From Avena insularis (taxonomy: Eukaryota; Streptophyta; Magnoliopsida; Poales; Poaceae), in the NCBI GenBank assembly GCA_023614405.1, contig CM042686.1, forward strand, positions 465,094,740 to 465,158,739: a stretch of 64,000 bases of DNA, in the 5' to 3' direction. The position numbers and the translations under genes were made by a program. Positions within the stretch are counted from its first letter, which is position 1. The number at the start of each line of letters is the position of its first letter. Shown piece by piece: positions 1 through 9,848 of this stretch. Under the pieces are notes generated by a model, which was not told the DNA's origin, did no database searches, and saw nothing but the letters and a program-made list of their open reading frames with translations.

Positions 1-1005
1 TAATAAAGATGTTATTATTATAATTCTTGTTCATGATAAAGTTTATATTCCATGCTAGAATTGTATTAAGCGGAAACATTAATACTTGTGTGGTTTGTGA
101 ACAACACCGTGTCCCTAGTACGCCTCTATGGACTAGCTCATTGATCAATGATGGTTAAGGTTTCCTAACCATAGACATGAGTTGTCAATTGATAATGAGA
201 TCATATCATTGGGAGAATGATGTGGTGGACAGACCCAAACTAAGCGAAGCAATTAGATCGTGTCATCGTGTTCGTCTTTGCGAAGCTTTTCTTATGTCAA
301 ATATTGTATTCCTTAGACCATGAGATAATACAACTCCCTGGTATCGGAAGAAAGCTTTGAGGTCATCAAACGTCATCCTATGAGAGGGTGATCATAAAGG
401 TGTCTCTCAGGTGATCGGAAAGTATCTGTTGGGTTGTATGTATCGAGATGGAATTTGTCCCTCCCAAGTCGGAGAGATATACTTCGGGCCCACTCGGTAA
501 TCGATATCAACACCGCTTGCAAGCATGTGGTTAAGGAGTTAATCACAAAGTGATATCGGATTACGGAACGAGTAAAGTACTTTGCTGAACGAGATTGAAC
601 TAGGTATGACGATACCGACGATCGAATCTCGGGCAAGTAAAATATCGCGAGACGAAGGGAATATATATATGGGATTGATTGAATCCTGGCATCGTGGTTC
701 ATCCGATATGATCATCGATGAATGTGTGGGAGTCAATATGGGTGCCCAGACCCCGTTGTTGATTATTGATAGAAGATCATGTCTACATATTCTCGAACCC
801 GCAGGGTCACACACTTAACGTGTCTCGACGCTAGGATAGATTGGATAATTGGTTTATGAATTTTTGTTCGGAGTCTCGGATGGGATCCGGGATATCACGA
901 GAGGTTCCGGAATGGTCCGGAGAATAAGATTCATATAAGGCAGTGCAGTTTTTGGAGTTCGGAATTGTTCCAGGTTAATCGGTATTGTACCGGAAGCTTC
1001 TAGAA

Positions 1006-1049
1006 CCTTCCGGAAGGGGGCCAACGTGGTCCCACCTTCCGGAAGGGGG
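1006..1049. repeat. Two copies of a palindromic CCTTCCGGAAGG motif
   Basis: CCTTCCGGAAGGGGG occurs at 1006-1020 and again at 1035-1049; CCTTCCGGAAGG is a perfect palindrome. It lies about 200 bp upstream of the TATA box in the LTR U3, where repeated short palindromes could be regulatory. Other TCCGG/TTCGG words are scattered from 860 to 1000. Confidence 0.5.
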
Positions 1050-1120
1050 CATGGGCCTATGAGGGAGTGTCCTGGCCGCATTGGGCCAGGGGCACAAGGC
1101 CCCATAGGGCCCAGCCGATC

Positions 1121-1208
1121 CTAGATAAGTTTAAATCGTTTAAACTAGAGATAAGATAAGATAGGATTTCTAGATAAGGAAGAGTTTAAATTGTTTAAAC
1201 TAGAGATA
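1121..1208. repeat. Direct repeat with GTTTAAAC palindromes in LTR U3
   Basis: Two diverged copies of about 35 bp (1121-1153 and 1170-1208) share CTAGATAAG and GTTTAAACTAGAGATA. The core includes the palindrome GTTTAAAC. They lie 40-120 bp upstream of the TATA box. Confidence 0.6.
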
Positions 1209-1243
1209 GGCTTGGAGGAGAGGCTAGGGCTGGCCTCCCCCCT

Positions 1244-1253
1244 CTATAAATAG
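1244..1253 (+). promoter_or_regulatory. TATA box of copia LTR
   Basis: CTATAAATAG sits in a GC-rich context in the 3' third of the LTR, the expected place for the U3/R boundary. It would drive plus-strand transcription. Confidence 0.6.
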
Positions 1254-1698
1254 AGGGCTGGTGCGCCCCCCTCCCAACACACCTTCCTCCAACCCTAGTT
1301 GCCCTGCTGCCCTTCCACTCTCCCTCCCGACTGTTTGTAGGCGAAGCCCTGCTGCAGAAATTCTCCACCATATACACCACGCCGTCATGCTGTAGATCCA
1401 ATCCATCTCTCCACCATACTTGCTGGTCCGAGGAAGGAGGAGATGTCGAGGTGCTGCACGTGTGCATCTCACGGAGGCACCGCCACTTGTGGTGCTAGAT
1501 CGGATCGGATCGCGAGGAGGAGAAGCGAGTACGACTACATCACCCACGTTCCGACGAGCGTTCATTGCAGCGAATCTTCAAGGGTATGAAGATCTAATCC
1601 AATCTCTCTCGTTGTTTGCATCTCCTAGATTAGATCTTGGCTTTCCCTCTGTTCGCTTCTGTAGAAAATTTTGATTTACTATGCTGCGAAACCCTTCA

Positions 1699-2133
1699 GT
1701 ATAGCCAGTCAATATCGTCCTGGTAAACCTAGTACCCAGCCCAAGCGTCACGGTCGGCGTTCACCGCATCCTCCTCCATCTCTTGCTCAGCGACGGCGAG
1801 TTCCTCTTAAGTCATCTCAAGATCACTATCCTCACTGGCGCTAGCGGCGGTGGGTGACAGTGGCCTGGATAGGCGAGGACCCGTGGCGGAAGAGATGCGG
1901 GAAGGTGGCGGCGGCAGTGCGCGAGAAAGCAGTCGGCGGTGTTGATTCTGCAGTCGCGGTGTGGCGGTCTTGTCATGGAGAGGAAGAGGAAGAAGAAGAG
2001 GCAAAGGGGGCGCGAGAGTGGGGAAAAGACCCAAGGGGCACCCCCCACCCCTATTTAACCGTGCCCTTAAGGGGTAGTGGGATCGCGCTGTGCGGCCGGG
2101 CCACACGGTGTAGCCGTGTATAACCCGGATCAA
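1699..2133 (-). pseudogene. Antisense ORF of Tat-type gypsy element, decayed
   Basis: On the minus strand, a GC-rich open frame runs from 2133 to 1807, then hits TAA. The same frame continues after this stop with clearly coding-like acidic sequence (Glu/Asp-rich, ending ..DAWAGY), meets a TAG, and carries on to the edge at 1699. Two in-frame stops and truncation by the neighbouring LTR mark it as a pseudogene. The N-terminal part is Pro/Arg-rich and less convincing; a second frame starting at 2048 overlaps it, so a frameshift is possible. Tat-lineage aORFs of this position have unknown function. A TATA-like box lies at 2060-2051 on the same strand, upstream of most of the frame. Confidence 0.5.
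2051..2060 (-). promoter_or_regulatory. TATA-like box for the antisense ORF
   Basis: The minus strand reads GGTTAAATAG with GC-rich flanks, about 3 bp upstream of the ATG at 2048. It would direct transcription of the antisense ORF independently of the LTR. This is inferred from position only. Confidence 0.35.
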
Positions 2134-2989
2134 CCAATCAGCAGCGAGCCACAGGGAAGGCCATAGGGCGCAGGAGATCCCATGACGTGACGTTATGATG
2201 CAGTTAACGAGGAGGCAGACACGATGTGACGTGTGCTACAGTGATAACTAACAATTACTGCGGCGGTTACTGGCGCAGGCCCTTAAAATGAGGCAAAAGT
2301 AATGATTAACCTCCATGTAGGGAAGCGTACAAGAGAAGGAAGAATGACTCAGATGAATATGAGGTAACCCGGCCAGCGAGTGAAAACTCGGAATGTGCCA
2401 AGGAAAAGTAAACCTATGAAATCCGGACTATGAGGTAACTCGGAAAGGGAGACAGAGGCTCGATAAAATTGAACCTGTTGTGGCCTTAGCGGCTAAGGCA
2501 TCTAAGACCGCACCAGCTTCGGGGACTAATGTTGGGGGGATACCCCCGGGTAGGGTCATGTCGGGGTATAAAGGTCGAGTTAGCCGAGGTACGGCAAGGT
2601 CAAAGCAGGTGTTGGCCGAGTCACCTCAAGGCAGGCTGAATCACGGGGTAACCCGGACCAGGGGATGTCCACCTAACTGAGTCTCAGCTGACTTATATCG
2701 TAAGTCAGTGAGATATATCTAACTTGTATGCAGGTACAGGTATGGCCGGATCTACTATGTACGATCCGGGTTATATCAAGCTTACAAGAGAAGGAAGGTA
2801 TCTCGCTGGTCAAAGGGTGACCACTGTACGTAGAGCGTGAGCGAAGCGGACAGAGGCCAGGACCACCGAGGCGTGGCCGACAAAGGTGATGAAGCCTGTG
2901 TCGGGTGACGCGGGCGCCGCAGAGGCTCACGTAGCCTCTGCATGGATGACGCTGGGTTAAATTGACCCGCTCGGCTTACTATTTTGGGA

Positions 2990-3017
2990 GGAGGCATATT
3001 CCTTGGAATATGCCTCC
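2990..3017. repeat. Perfect 13-bp inverted repeat upstream of TATA box
   Basis: GGAGGCATATTCC and GGAATATGCCTCC are separated by two bases. The dyad lies about 35 bp upstream of the LTR TATA box. Confidence 0.7.
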
Positions 3018-3048
3018 ACGTATGCCCTAACTGGAGACCTAGCCACCC

Positions 3049-3058
3049 CTATATAAGG
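3049..3058 (+). promoter_or_regulatory. TATA box of Tat-type LTR
   Basis: CTATATAAGG, followed by a transcribed R/U5-like stretch to the LTR end at 3349. Confidence 0.6.
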
Positions 3059-3357
3059 AGGGCTAGGGCCTCTGTAGAAGGGGTTGAGTTTTATTGGGTT
3101 GGTCCGAGACAGATTGAGCTCTAGAGAGTTGGGTGTGTTCCTAAGGGCTAGCTAGTGGTGAGAGTAAGAGAGTTCCTTCTTCCTCCTCTCCCCAATACAG
3201 CTCAAGGAGCACTTGTAATCTGTGGAAGTGAATCAAATACAAAGCTACCGTGTGTGGAATCACCACACTATCCCTCCCTGGATTCCCCTAGTGCATTTAG
3301 TCCCCACCTTTAGCCTATCCATGGCATCTGCCGTGACACCACCACGACATCCTATAA

Positions 3358-3490
3358 GCTCCCACTCAAAATATGTTCCTACATATTTGAATTTGAGTCT
3401 TATATTGCTCCCACTTAAAAATATGTCAATCACATATTGTTTCAGGAAGACTTTCATAGCTCCCACTCAATTTTATGCAAATTGCATATC
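3358..3490 (-). repeat. Three tandem modules with PPT-like core and hairpin
   Basis: GCTCCCACT occurs at 3358, 3407 and 3459, spaced 49 and 52 bp. Read on the minus strand each gives AGTGGGAGC, resembling the copia polypurine tract. Each is followed on the plus strand by an A/T-rich inverted repeat (AAATATGT..ACATATTT, AATATGT..ACATATT, ATGCAAATTGCAT). They lie near where the 3' LTR of this minus-strand element should begin. Confidence 0.5.
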
Positions 3491-5196
3491 CACTCACTAT
3501 TTTGAACAACTTCAAAATTCTTTGACCAAGTATCAAAGTTAGATATTTACTATGAGATACTAATACTAATACTGATACTAGTTTTAAATCCTCAGACATT
3601 CAGCACACATGAATCAAATTCATCTGAATTTGTCCAATACTTGACAAATTGTGCTTTTTGTCATTCACCCCTTTTCCACTATGGCTTTGCAGTCATTTGG
3701 AATATTCCAAGTAACCCCTTTTACTTGTGAGATTCAACAACGAATTGCTTTATAATCTCAAGGGAATTTTGCTTCTAGGATTTCTCATAATTTTAGTTTA
3801 CCATTCTTTCCTTAGTAATTCGTAGGTATGTCATATTTCAAAAATCATGACAAGTGATTCACAAATGTCTCCATACTAGATATGGATTACATTTTTAATC
3901 CTACTCTATGTAGTGAAAAACACAAGTGGGGAAAACACAATGATCAATATCATTGATGCTTTCCTTCTATGAAGAGAATCATTCAGGAACGTTGTCCGTT
4001 GCGCTTCTCAACACTCGGATGCAGGGTTTTGAATCCTCGTCGTGTTTTACACTATTTTCCATTTGCTTCATAATTGAGAAACATCACTAAAAGTGAGCTT
4101 TCTCAAGAATGCACCAAAATCCAAGCAATACAAGTTTTGCTTGGATTTTGGTTTCAACTATGGGTTTTGTATTCAAAGTTTCTAATGAATACTCTACAAG
4201 GACTTATTCTCTATTGTTTTGGTTATATCGAATAGCCCCAAAACTTTCACGAATTCAAATGGTTCACTACATTCTAATTGAGTGCTAACTATTTCTAACT
4301 AATGGTCTCTAAATCTACACTACAACGATTTATTTGGTGCCTTCTATTCAACCCCCTTTGATATCTAATATCACATTATGATGCTTTGTATTTTGACGTT
4401 TCAAAACACTTTGCATTCCACAATTACTTTTATGCCATTCTTATAAAGTTGAATTTCATTACTATTGATCAAATCATAGTAATTAGATTCTCTTTTATAC
4501 TTATACCCTTTGTTGATGAAACACTTTGATCAAATCAAATAGTTTCATATTCATGTTTCCTTTGGTAAAATACTTTACACATTTAAACAATCAATTGATG
4601 ATAATTACCATTTTCGTCAAAACACAATACATCGAATATGTATTCACTTTTAACAATTCATTAAACACTTTGTATTCAAGTAATACATGGTGTTCAAGTT
4701 ATTTTGCCGAACTTAGGCATGATTTATATGTGATAAGAAATCGAATGACTTTCACATATTATCACATAACTTTGAATTTTAAACAATGGTTTCATTCATT
4801 TAATGAAATATCATTAAGTTGGGTACTTTAAACAAGGCATTTTAATGTTTTACAAATGTTCATGCATTATCAATTAGTTTCAAACAACAAGGATAATTCA
4901 CACATAATCAAACAAGATATGAACACGAATAGAAATCATTCATAAAAGTGGAACAACTGTTTGTTACAAACTCATATGAATAACCGTCTCATGAAGTGTG
5001 AGACACACTAAAGAAGTTCACAATCTCTTGATTACATTAATCATCCTAAACACGAACTAAATGATAAATGTCGAGGGAGAGTGTCGTTGGCCATCATCAT
5101 GCTCGCCATCAACATGCAACGTCACCTCCTCTCTAGCAAGCACCTCTCATGCAGAAGGACCTGTTTTCAGCAAAACAGAACAAGTATCAGATATAC
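3491..5196. other. AT-rich copia interior without recognisable genes
   Basis: About 1.7 kb of AT-rich sequence inside the copia element. I see no integrase, reverse transcriptase or RNase H motif on either strand. The open frame at 4526-4831 is low-complexity and not recognisable. Confidence 0.5.
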
Positions 5197-5904
5197 TTAA
5201 CACTGCAAATGTGTTTGCAAGATTATAACATTTATAAAACTATATATCAAATATATACCTTTGTCATCGATGACCTCTCCGGTGATTGGTTCAACCTTTA
5301 CGTTCCTGAAACGTAATATGAACTCATGAAAATCCAATGCTTCCGTATCACCACTCATGATGCTACTCCGGACATGTCCTTCATAGCTGGGAGGCAATGA
5401 CCGAAGCAATACGTCTATCGCAAATGGATCAGCCATCCAGTAATCCACGAAGTGAACTAGTCTTGTATGTGCATCTAGCATGCGCTCCAAGTGACTCTTC
5501 AGACATATATGCTCCTCCATCTGTATGGAAAGGAACTCTCCAAGCAGCTCGTGCTTCCACATGCGCACATGGCCTACGAACTCTGCTCTCAGCTGACCCA
5601 CCATCGAATATGGATCAAGATCACCCATGAGCGGATGTAGTTCATCTACCATCCCGTAACGCATTATTATCTGAATGTAGGTGGACATCTCTTGACGATA
5701 GTAGCGGTCTGCCAGCTCTCGTGGGGTCTCATGGTAGTCTGCCTCAGTCAAATCCATCATGCAGCGTATGTAATCTACCACATGATTCCTAGTAAGGAGA
5801 TCATTCAGGCGCACAAGCCAACTAGGGAAGTTGGATCCATCAAGTCTAAGTTTCTCACCCTTTACCCAATCCTTAATGACAAAGTAAGATTCACGGTGAG
5901 CCAT
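5197..5904 (-). CDS. Copia gag-like protein (235 aa)
   Basis: The product starts MAHRESYF and contains the motif GEKLRLDGSNFPSWLVRLND at about residues 16-35, matching the N-terminus of plant copia Gag (UBN2-type), where a Trp in the SxFPSW/L context is typical. It should act as the capsid protein in cytoplasmic particles. Residues 36-200 keep the expected helical, charged character, and the frame is intact up to about residue 215. The last 20 residues are hydrophobic and unlike Gag, and GT..AG signals near the end suggest a short intron or loss of the true end. No zinc knuckle is present. The ATG follows directly after TAG at the end of a T-rich stretch, so translation may depend on a spliced RNA. 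No pol ORF follows. Confidence 0.65.
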   Translation of the reverse strand: MAHRESYFVIKDWVKGEKLRLDGSNFPSWLVRLNDLLTRNHVVDYIRCMMDLTEADYHETPRELADRYYRQEMSTYIQIIMRYGMVDELHPLMGDLDPYSMVGQLRAEFVGHVRMWKHELLGEFLSIQMEEHICLKSHLERMLDAHTRLVHFVDYWMADPFAIDVLLRSLPPSYEGHVRSSIMSGDTEALDFHEFILRFRNVKVEPITGEVIDDKGIYLIYSFINVIILQTHLQC

Positions 5905-6461
5905 CTACATTTATAATTGCAAAAGGAATTTAGACTAAGTTTATAATTAAATGAGTTAATAATAACTCCACTCAGAAACACCTATCCCCAAAATGGTTCC
6001 TAGTGATAACACGACCCTTATCAGCCACATCTCCCCCAATCATCACGGCCATCAATGTGGGTTCAAGGGTGGACGCTAAACGTCGGTCACATCATTCATG
6101 CGACTCGTGCTTGTTCTTTCGACCATCCGCGTTCTGAGGCCATGTATGTACATGCTAGGCTCGCCAACACAACCTTAGTGTTTTTGCTGTGCAACATGGC
6201 TTGCACCCACTGTATGTGAACGTAGATATGTCTGACACCCGATCATCATGGCCTGCCTCATACCGAAGAACTTTCTTGGTGGTGCACACTAAGGGGGAAC
6301 ACAATCGTTGGTAATTTTAACAGGGATCATCTTATTCGGATACCGTCGAGTATCTAATACTAGCACACAATAAGACATACAAACAATAACATTGAATGTA
6401 AATGCTATGTGATATGGTCCTTCACGTCGTGATCTCCATCCGCCATCACCGGGTTCCGGCG
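5905..6461 (-). other. Distal leader of minus-strand copia element
   Basis: Non-coding leader between primer-binding site and gag. Together with 19266-19796 it makes a leader of about 1.1 kb, which is in the range for BARE-type copia elements. It is interrupted at 6462-6466 by the Tekay-type insertion. Confidence 0.5.
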
Positions 6462-6466
6462 CCAGG
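6462..6466. repeat. Target site duplication CCAGG, left copy
   Basis: CCAGG directly precedes the LTR start TGTAACATCC. The identical CCAGG follows the second LTR at 19261-19265, as expected for a 5-bp gypsy target duplication. Confidence 0.85.
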
Positions 6467-7207
6467 TGTAACATCCCTAAAAATCATGTTTCAAAACTCA
6501 TTCATATCATCCTTGCATCCTTCATTCATTTAGGGTTTTTCTCAAAATCATTTAGATGCATAAGCTTGTGCTATGATTTCATGTGAGCAAATTCAACTCA
6601 ATTGGCCATCACCCTTTGAGATTTGAATGTTTAGGTACTTGTTTGCTTGCCTCCATTGTTGGAAAGATTAGGTGTAGCATTTTAACCCAAGTTTCCAATT
6701 TAGAAATATTTTCAAACCCTTTCTCAAACATTTGCAAACTAGAGCAAAGTCTCTGTTTGTTTCAAAGCCCAAGCTTGACCAGGCCTTGCAAGGTAACCAC
6801 ATGGTGATTTGACTGTTTTTGAAACCACAGTACCCTGCAAAAATCCCCAGATTTGTTTGAATTCAAAAGGATTTGAATTCATATCAAAATCATTCCAGAA
6901 AATAGAATTAGAAAAGAAAAAGACTTAAACAAAGGAAAAAGGCCGAGCGCCAGGTTTCTGGCCCAGCAGCGAATCGAGCCCAGCAAGCCCACCCGGGAAC
7001 CTTTCTTTTCTTCCCTCACGCGCACACACCCATCGGCAGCCGGACCCCACTTCACCTTCACCTGCACACTTCACGTGGCGGCCCGGTCCATGTCGTCCTC
7101 GTCTTCCCCAAACCGCGCCTGCGACCACGTCGCTGCTGCAGTCACTGCCGGTAATGGCGCGGCGTAATTGGCATTAAACCGCGAGCGTTTTCTGTAGAGC
7201 CTCTGGC

Positions 7208-7214
7208 TATAAGA
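7208..7214 (+). promoter_or_regulatory. TATA box of Tekay-type 5' LTR
   Basis: TATAAGA followed by C/T-rich DNA. The equivalent in the 3' LTR (16765) reads TATAGGA, a weaker box. Confidence 0.65.
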
Positions 7215-7328
7215 CCCCCTCTGCCTCGCGATCTTTTTCCCCCAAACACCTCGCTCACTCCGCCACCAGGCTGCCCTCAATCAACCTTGCACCGCCGCAG
7301 ACAGAGCCCACTCCGGCGATCGATTCCG

Positions 7329-7427
7329 GTGAGCCTCGTGTTCCCCTCTGCCTCTCGTTCTTACAATCTGACTCAGCGTGTCTTTGCGCACCTCCTGACC
7401 TCACTAGTCCGTCCTGTACTGCCCCAG
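7329..7427 (+). other. Candidate leader intron 1 in LTR
   Basis: CCG|GTGAGC donor and a C/T-rich tract ending GCCCCAG acceptor, 99 bp apart. Both are preserved in the second LTR. Inferred from signals only. Confidence 0.4.
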
Positions 7428-7490
7428 GTCGCCAGTTCCACTTGACACCGCAAGCACCGACGGCGACATCAACTCCGACGAGCTCTTGTG

Positions 7491-7581
7491 GTAAGTCCAG
7501 ACCGCCCCGAACCTTGTCGTTCATGCACGCATCTTCGCCATGATCTTCTGCATCTGACCACGCCCTTCGTTTGCTTCCTAG
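7491..7581 (+). other. Candidate leader intron 2 in LTR
   Basis: GTG|GTAAGT is a near-consensus donor; the acceptor TTTGCTTCCTAG follows 91 bp later. Both are conserved in the second LTR at the corresponding place. Confidence 0.45.
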
Positions 7582-7718
7582 TGATCTACAACGTCGCCTC
7601 CGACCTCGAGCAGAACCGCCGTTGCCAGATTCAACTCCGACGAGAAATCTACCGCAGCTCAGTGCGCCCCTTGACAAACCAGAGCCACCTTGAGCTTCAG
7701 CAACCTCTTGTGAATCTG

Positions 7719-9430
7719 GTATGACCCTCCTCCCTCTCGCGGACGACCTGAAATGCAAGCGCCGCCATAGACAGAGCGCTCCGCCGCTCGCTGACACCGC
7801 GCGCCGCCAGGACTTGGTCATTTGAACGAGCACCGTTAGATCTAGATCCAAGCGCTAGGATAGATCCACTTAACCCCGAAGCGGTACGCGATCTGGAGCG
7901 TACGATCTGTTTAGATCCTGCGGCTGCAGAGCTCGATCCAGTGCGAAACGGTACGCGCCAATCACGACATGACGCGTGGCTAGGAGTTGATCTGAAAACA
8001 GAATTTAAAACAGATTTTGATCCAGATTTCAAATGCCTATAACTTTTGAATGCCACGTTAGATTTTTGCAAACTTCATACCGTTGGATTCAGTGAAACAA
8101 GACCTTTCTGCCTATCCAATTTGTTTAACAAATAGTAACCATTAGATTGACTTTATTTGTAGAAACTTGTTTAAAGGCAAATTTGAGAATAGTTTTAGTT
8201 TAGTAATTTGTTTTAGGGTTAATTTTGTTTAGTGGGCAAACTTGTGACTTGTTAAGTTTCTGTAAACTTGCACTTGCTTGGTAGAGTTTTCAAAAATCAC
8301 CACTTAGTAGATTCTTGCATGCATGCATTCATATTATTTTTGTTTGTATATATTTGTGTGTAATTGTGTGCTACAACTTTGTGTGTAGATTTTGCTAGTG
8401 ATTGTGATTGTGACAGTGCTACTCCACATTACCAAGGCAAGTGATATCTTCATGAATATTCCATTCCTATATTTTATACTTGCATTAGATATATTTTGTT
8501 AAGACTTGCATGCTTTTTGTCAAATGATGATGGGAAATCCTATATAGATTAGAATGCTAGAGTTGCTAGGAAAATTCCCTAAGGATAAGTTGCCATGCCA
8601 TGCTTAGCCTAGCTACTAGAAAACAAGGGTGGTTTTTATATATATTCACACTATGAAAAAAATATTCTAAGTCTGAGGACTTGTGTTTTATTTAACAAAA
8701 CAACTAAGTTAATGAATCTCCTGGGTGGAATGGGACTTGCTTGGTGGTTTTTGGTTGAGTGGTTCACAAGGCCCATGTTTATGGTTTACCTTAGTGTATC
8801 TCACTTGTGGATGGCCACCCAGGAAACAAAGAGATTTGAGATGTCAAATGTTGAGAAGCTTCAAGTGCAACCACTTGGCATTATGGGCTCTGCCATGATC
8901 TTAGGTTGCTAGAACTTAGTCTCTTGGACAGTTGGTGGTAGAGGGAATGATAGGTTGGAGCACGTCCATTTGACGAAGGAAAGGCTTCAAGGATCTTGTC
9001 TTGGGAAACCAAGTCTTGTGGGGAAAGTGCACCACCTCTGCAGAGTGTAAAATCTAAGTACTTAGCCATGTCCCTGGTAAAGGACAATATGAGCATCAAG
9101 ACATGGAAGCTTCAAGAATCTCATCACTCCAATTTCTAAATAAAACTTGTGGGTGAACAAGGGTTAAAGGATCTTCAGTCTTTGATTGGTAGATGCCCTG
9201 AGTGGATCTTCAGTCTTTGATTGGTAGATGCCTTGGGAAAGTTTTGTGCCAAACAAAAACCTAGTATTTTCAAATGATAAGGAAAAATCTATTTTGAGCA
9301 ATGCAAGCCTAAGTTCCACCTAGCCAAAATGCATATAGTATTATAGTCCACTAAAATTATACTAAGGTATCACTTGCCAATACTATTCCAAAGTATTGAC
9401 CCTCTGTGGCTGTAACTTGTAATGTTGCAG
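7719..9430 (+). other. Candidate long leader intron 3 in LTR
   Basis: Donor CTG|GTATGA at 7719 and, near the LTR end, the acceptor TAATGTTGCAG at 9420-9430. Other acceptors (for example GTGTGTAG near 8390) are possible. The AT-rich, T-rich content from 8000 to 9430 is intron-like. This remains a prediction. Confidence 0.3.
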
Positions 9431-9709
9431 GTTACTCCGATGATGAATAGGAGTCATGAGTCTACACTCAACATGCTTGCCTGTGGCACATGAAGATGAA
9501 GACTTATGTTTAATTACTTATTCCATAAACTCTTGTATTAGGCCTTTGGCCCTGAGTTGTAAAAGACTATGTTTTATCTCTGGAATGACTGTAATAAACG
9601 ACCTTTGTATATGTGTACTTCATCTTAAACTGTGGATGCTAGCTTTGATCCAGGGACTAGCATTGCAATCACAGGGATCTTTTCCTTTAATAAGGAGGGA
9701 TCTTACATA

Positions 9710-9722
9710 TGGTATCAGAGCA
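9710..9722 (+). other. Primer-binding site (initiator Met tRNA type)
   Basis: TGGTATCAGAGCA lies two bases after the 5' LTR and is complementary to the 3' end of plant initiator tRNA-Met. Confidence 0.85.
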
Positions 9723-9813
9723 CTGTGTTGCCTGTAGGATTATTACCCTAGGATTGGAAACCACTAAGGAAAAAAAATTAACTTCTTCTACACTTGTCTA
9801 TTCTTCTCGTAAA

Positions 9814-9848
9814 CTTTTCTAACTTCTCATTCTCATCTCTATTTGTAG
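9814..9848 (+). promoter_or_regulatory. Candidate splice acceptor abutting first extra ORF
   Basis: A C/T-rich tract ending CTCTATTTGTAG directly precedes the ATG at 9849. Its form is that of a strong plant 3' splice site. Confidence 0.5.

Larger units (their letters stand above)
1..1698 (+). mobile_element. Copia LTR, BARE/Angela-like, 5' tip outside window
   Basis: The sequence opens inside a copia LTR: the TAATAAA..TTATTATTATAATTC stretch and the following 'TTCATGATAA..CCATGCTAGAATTGTATT' resemble what I know of the start of BARE1/WIS/Angela LTRs, with about 25 bases missing. It ends with a typical terminus at 1679-1698 (CTATGCTGCGAAACCCTTCA). A TATA box lies at 1244. No copia primer-binding site (TGGTATCAGAGC) follows the end, so this is a solo LTR or a 3' LTR; the 5' flank is not visible. 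The small ORFs inside it are not conserved coding sequence. Family naming is from memory and less certain than the superfamily. Confidence 0.65.
1699..3349 (+). mobile_element. 3' end of Tat/Retand-type gypsy element (truncated)
   Basis: This contains, in order, the remains of an antisense ORF (1699-2133), about 400 bp of non-coding interior, a polypurine tract (CTTCGGGGACTAA, 2517-2529) and a complete LTR (2530-3349). An extra antisense ORF between pol and the 3' LTR is a known trait of Tat-lineage elements in plants. Gag and pol are absent: the element is cut at 1699, where the copia LTR begins. The 3' side abuts AT-rich copia DNA at 3350. Confidence 0.65.
2530..3349 (+). mobile_element. 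LTR of Tat-type gypsy element (820 bp)
   Basis: It starts TGTTGGGGGGATACCCCC directly after a polypurine tract and ends ..CCACCACGACA, the usual terminus before a GGCGCCCACCGTGGGG primer site in this lineage. That primer site does not follow, consistent with a 3' LTR. TATA box at 3049. The 3' flank is TCCTA; the matching 5' flank is not available. Confidence 0.7.
3350..6461 (-). mobile_element. Minus-strand copia element, gag and 3' interior
   Basis: This is the distal part of a minus-strand copia element whose 5' LTR is at 19810-21581. The two parts are separated by the gypsy insertion at 6467-19260. It holds part of the leader (5905-6461), a gag ORF (5197-5904) and about 1.85 kb of AT-rich DNA with no recognisable pol (3350-5196). 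No 3' LTR is visible: a Tat-type LTR abuts at 3349. The element thus looks gag-only or internally deleted. Confidence 0.6.
6467..9707 (+). repeat. 5' LTR of Tekay-type element (3241 bp)
   Basis: It begins TGTAACATCCCTAAAAATC and ends GGAGGGATCTTACA. It contains a TATA box at 7208 and a GC-rich transcribed part (about 6940-7960) with several splice-like signals, then a long AT-rich U5. Compared with the 3' LTR, most of the length is nearly identical, but 6940-7340 shows many small indels. Short ORFs inside are not conserved genes. Confidence 0.9.

Noticed and set aside
1420..1674. 84-codon plus-strand frame at the end of the first copia LTR
   Set aside because: Lies in the transcribed part of an LTR; no similarity to a known protein and no equivalent frame evident in the related LTR at 19810-21581.
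7255..8071. Long GC-rich minus-strand frames (198 and 124 codons) in the Tekay LTR
   Set aside because: Lie antisense to the transcribed leader, differ between the two LTR copies by frameshifting indels, and show no domain.
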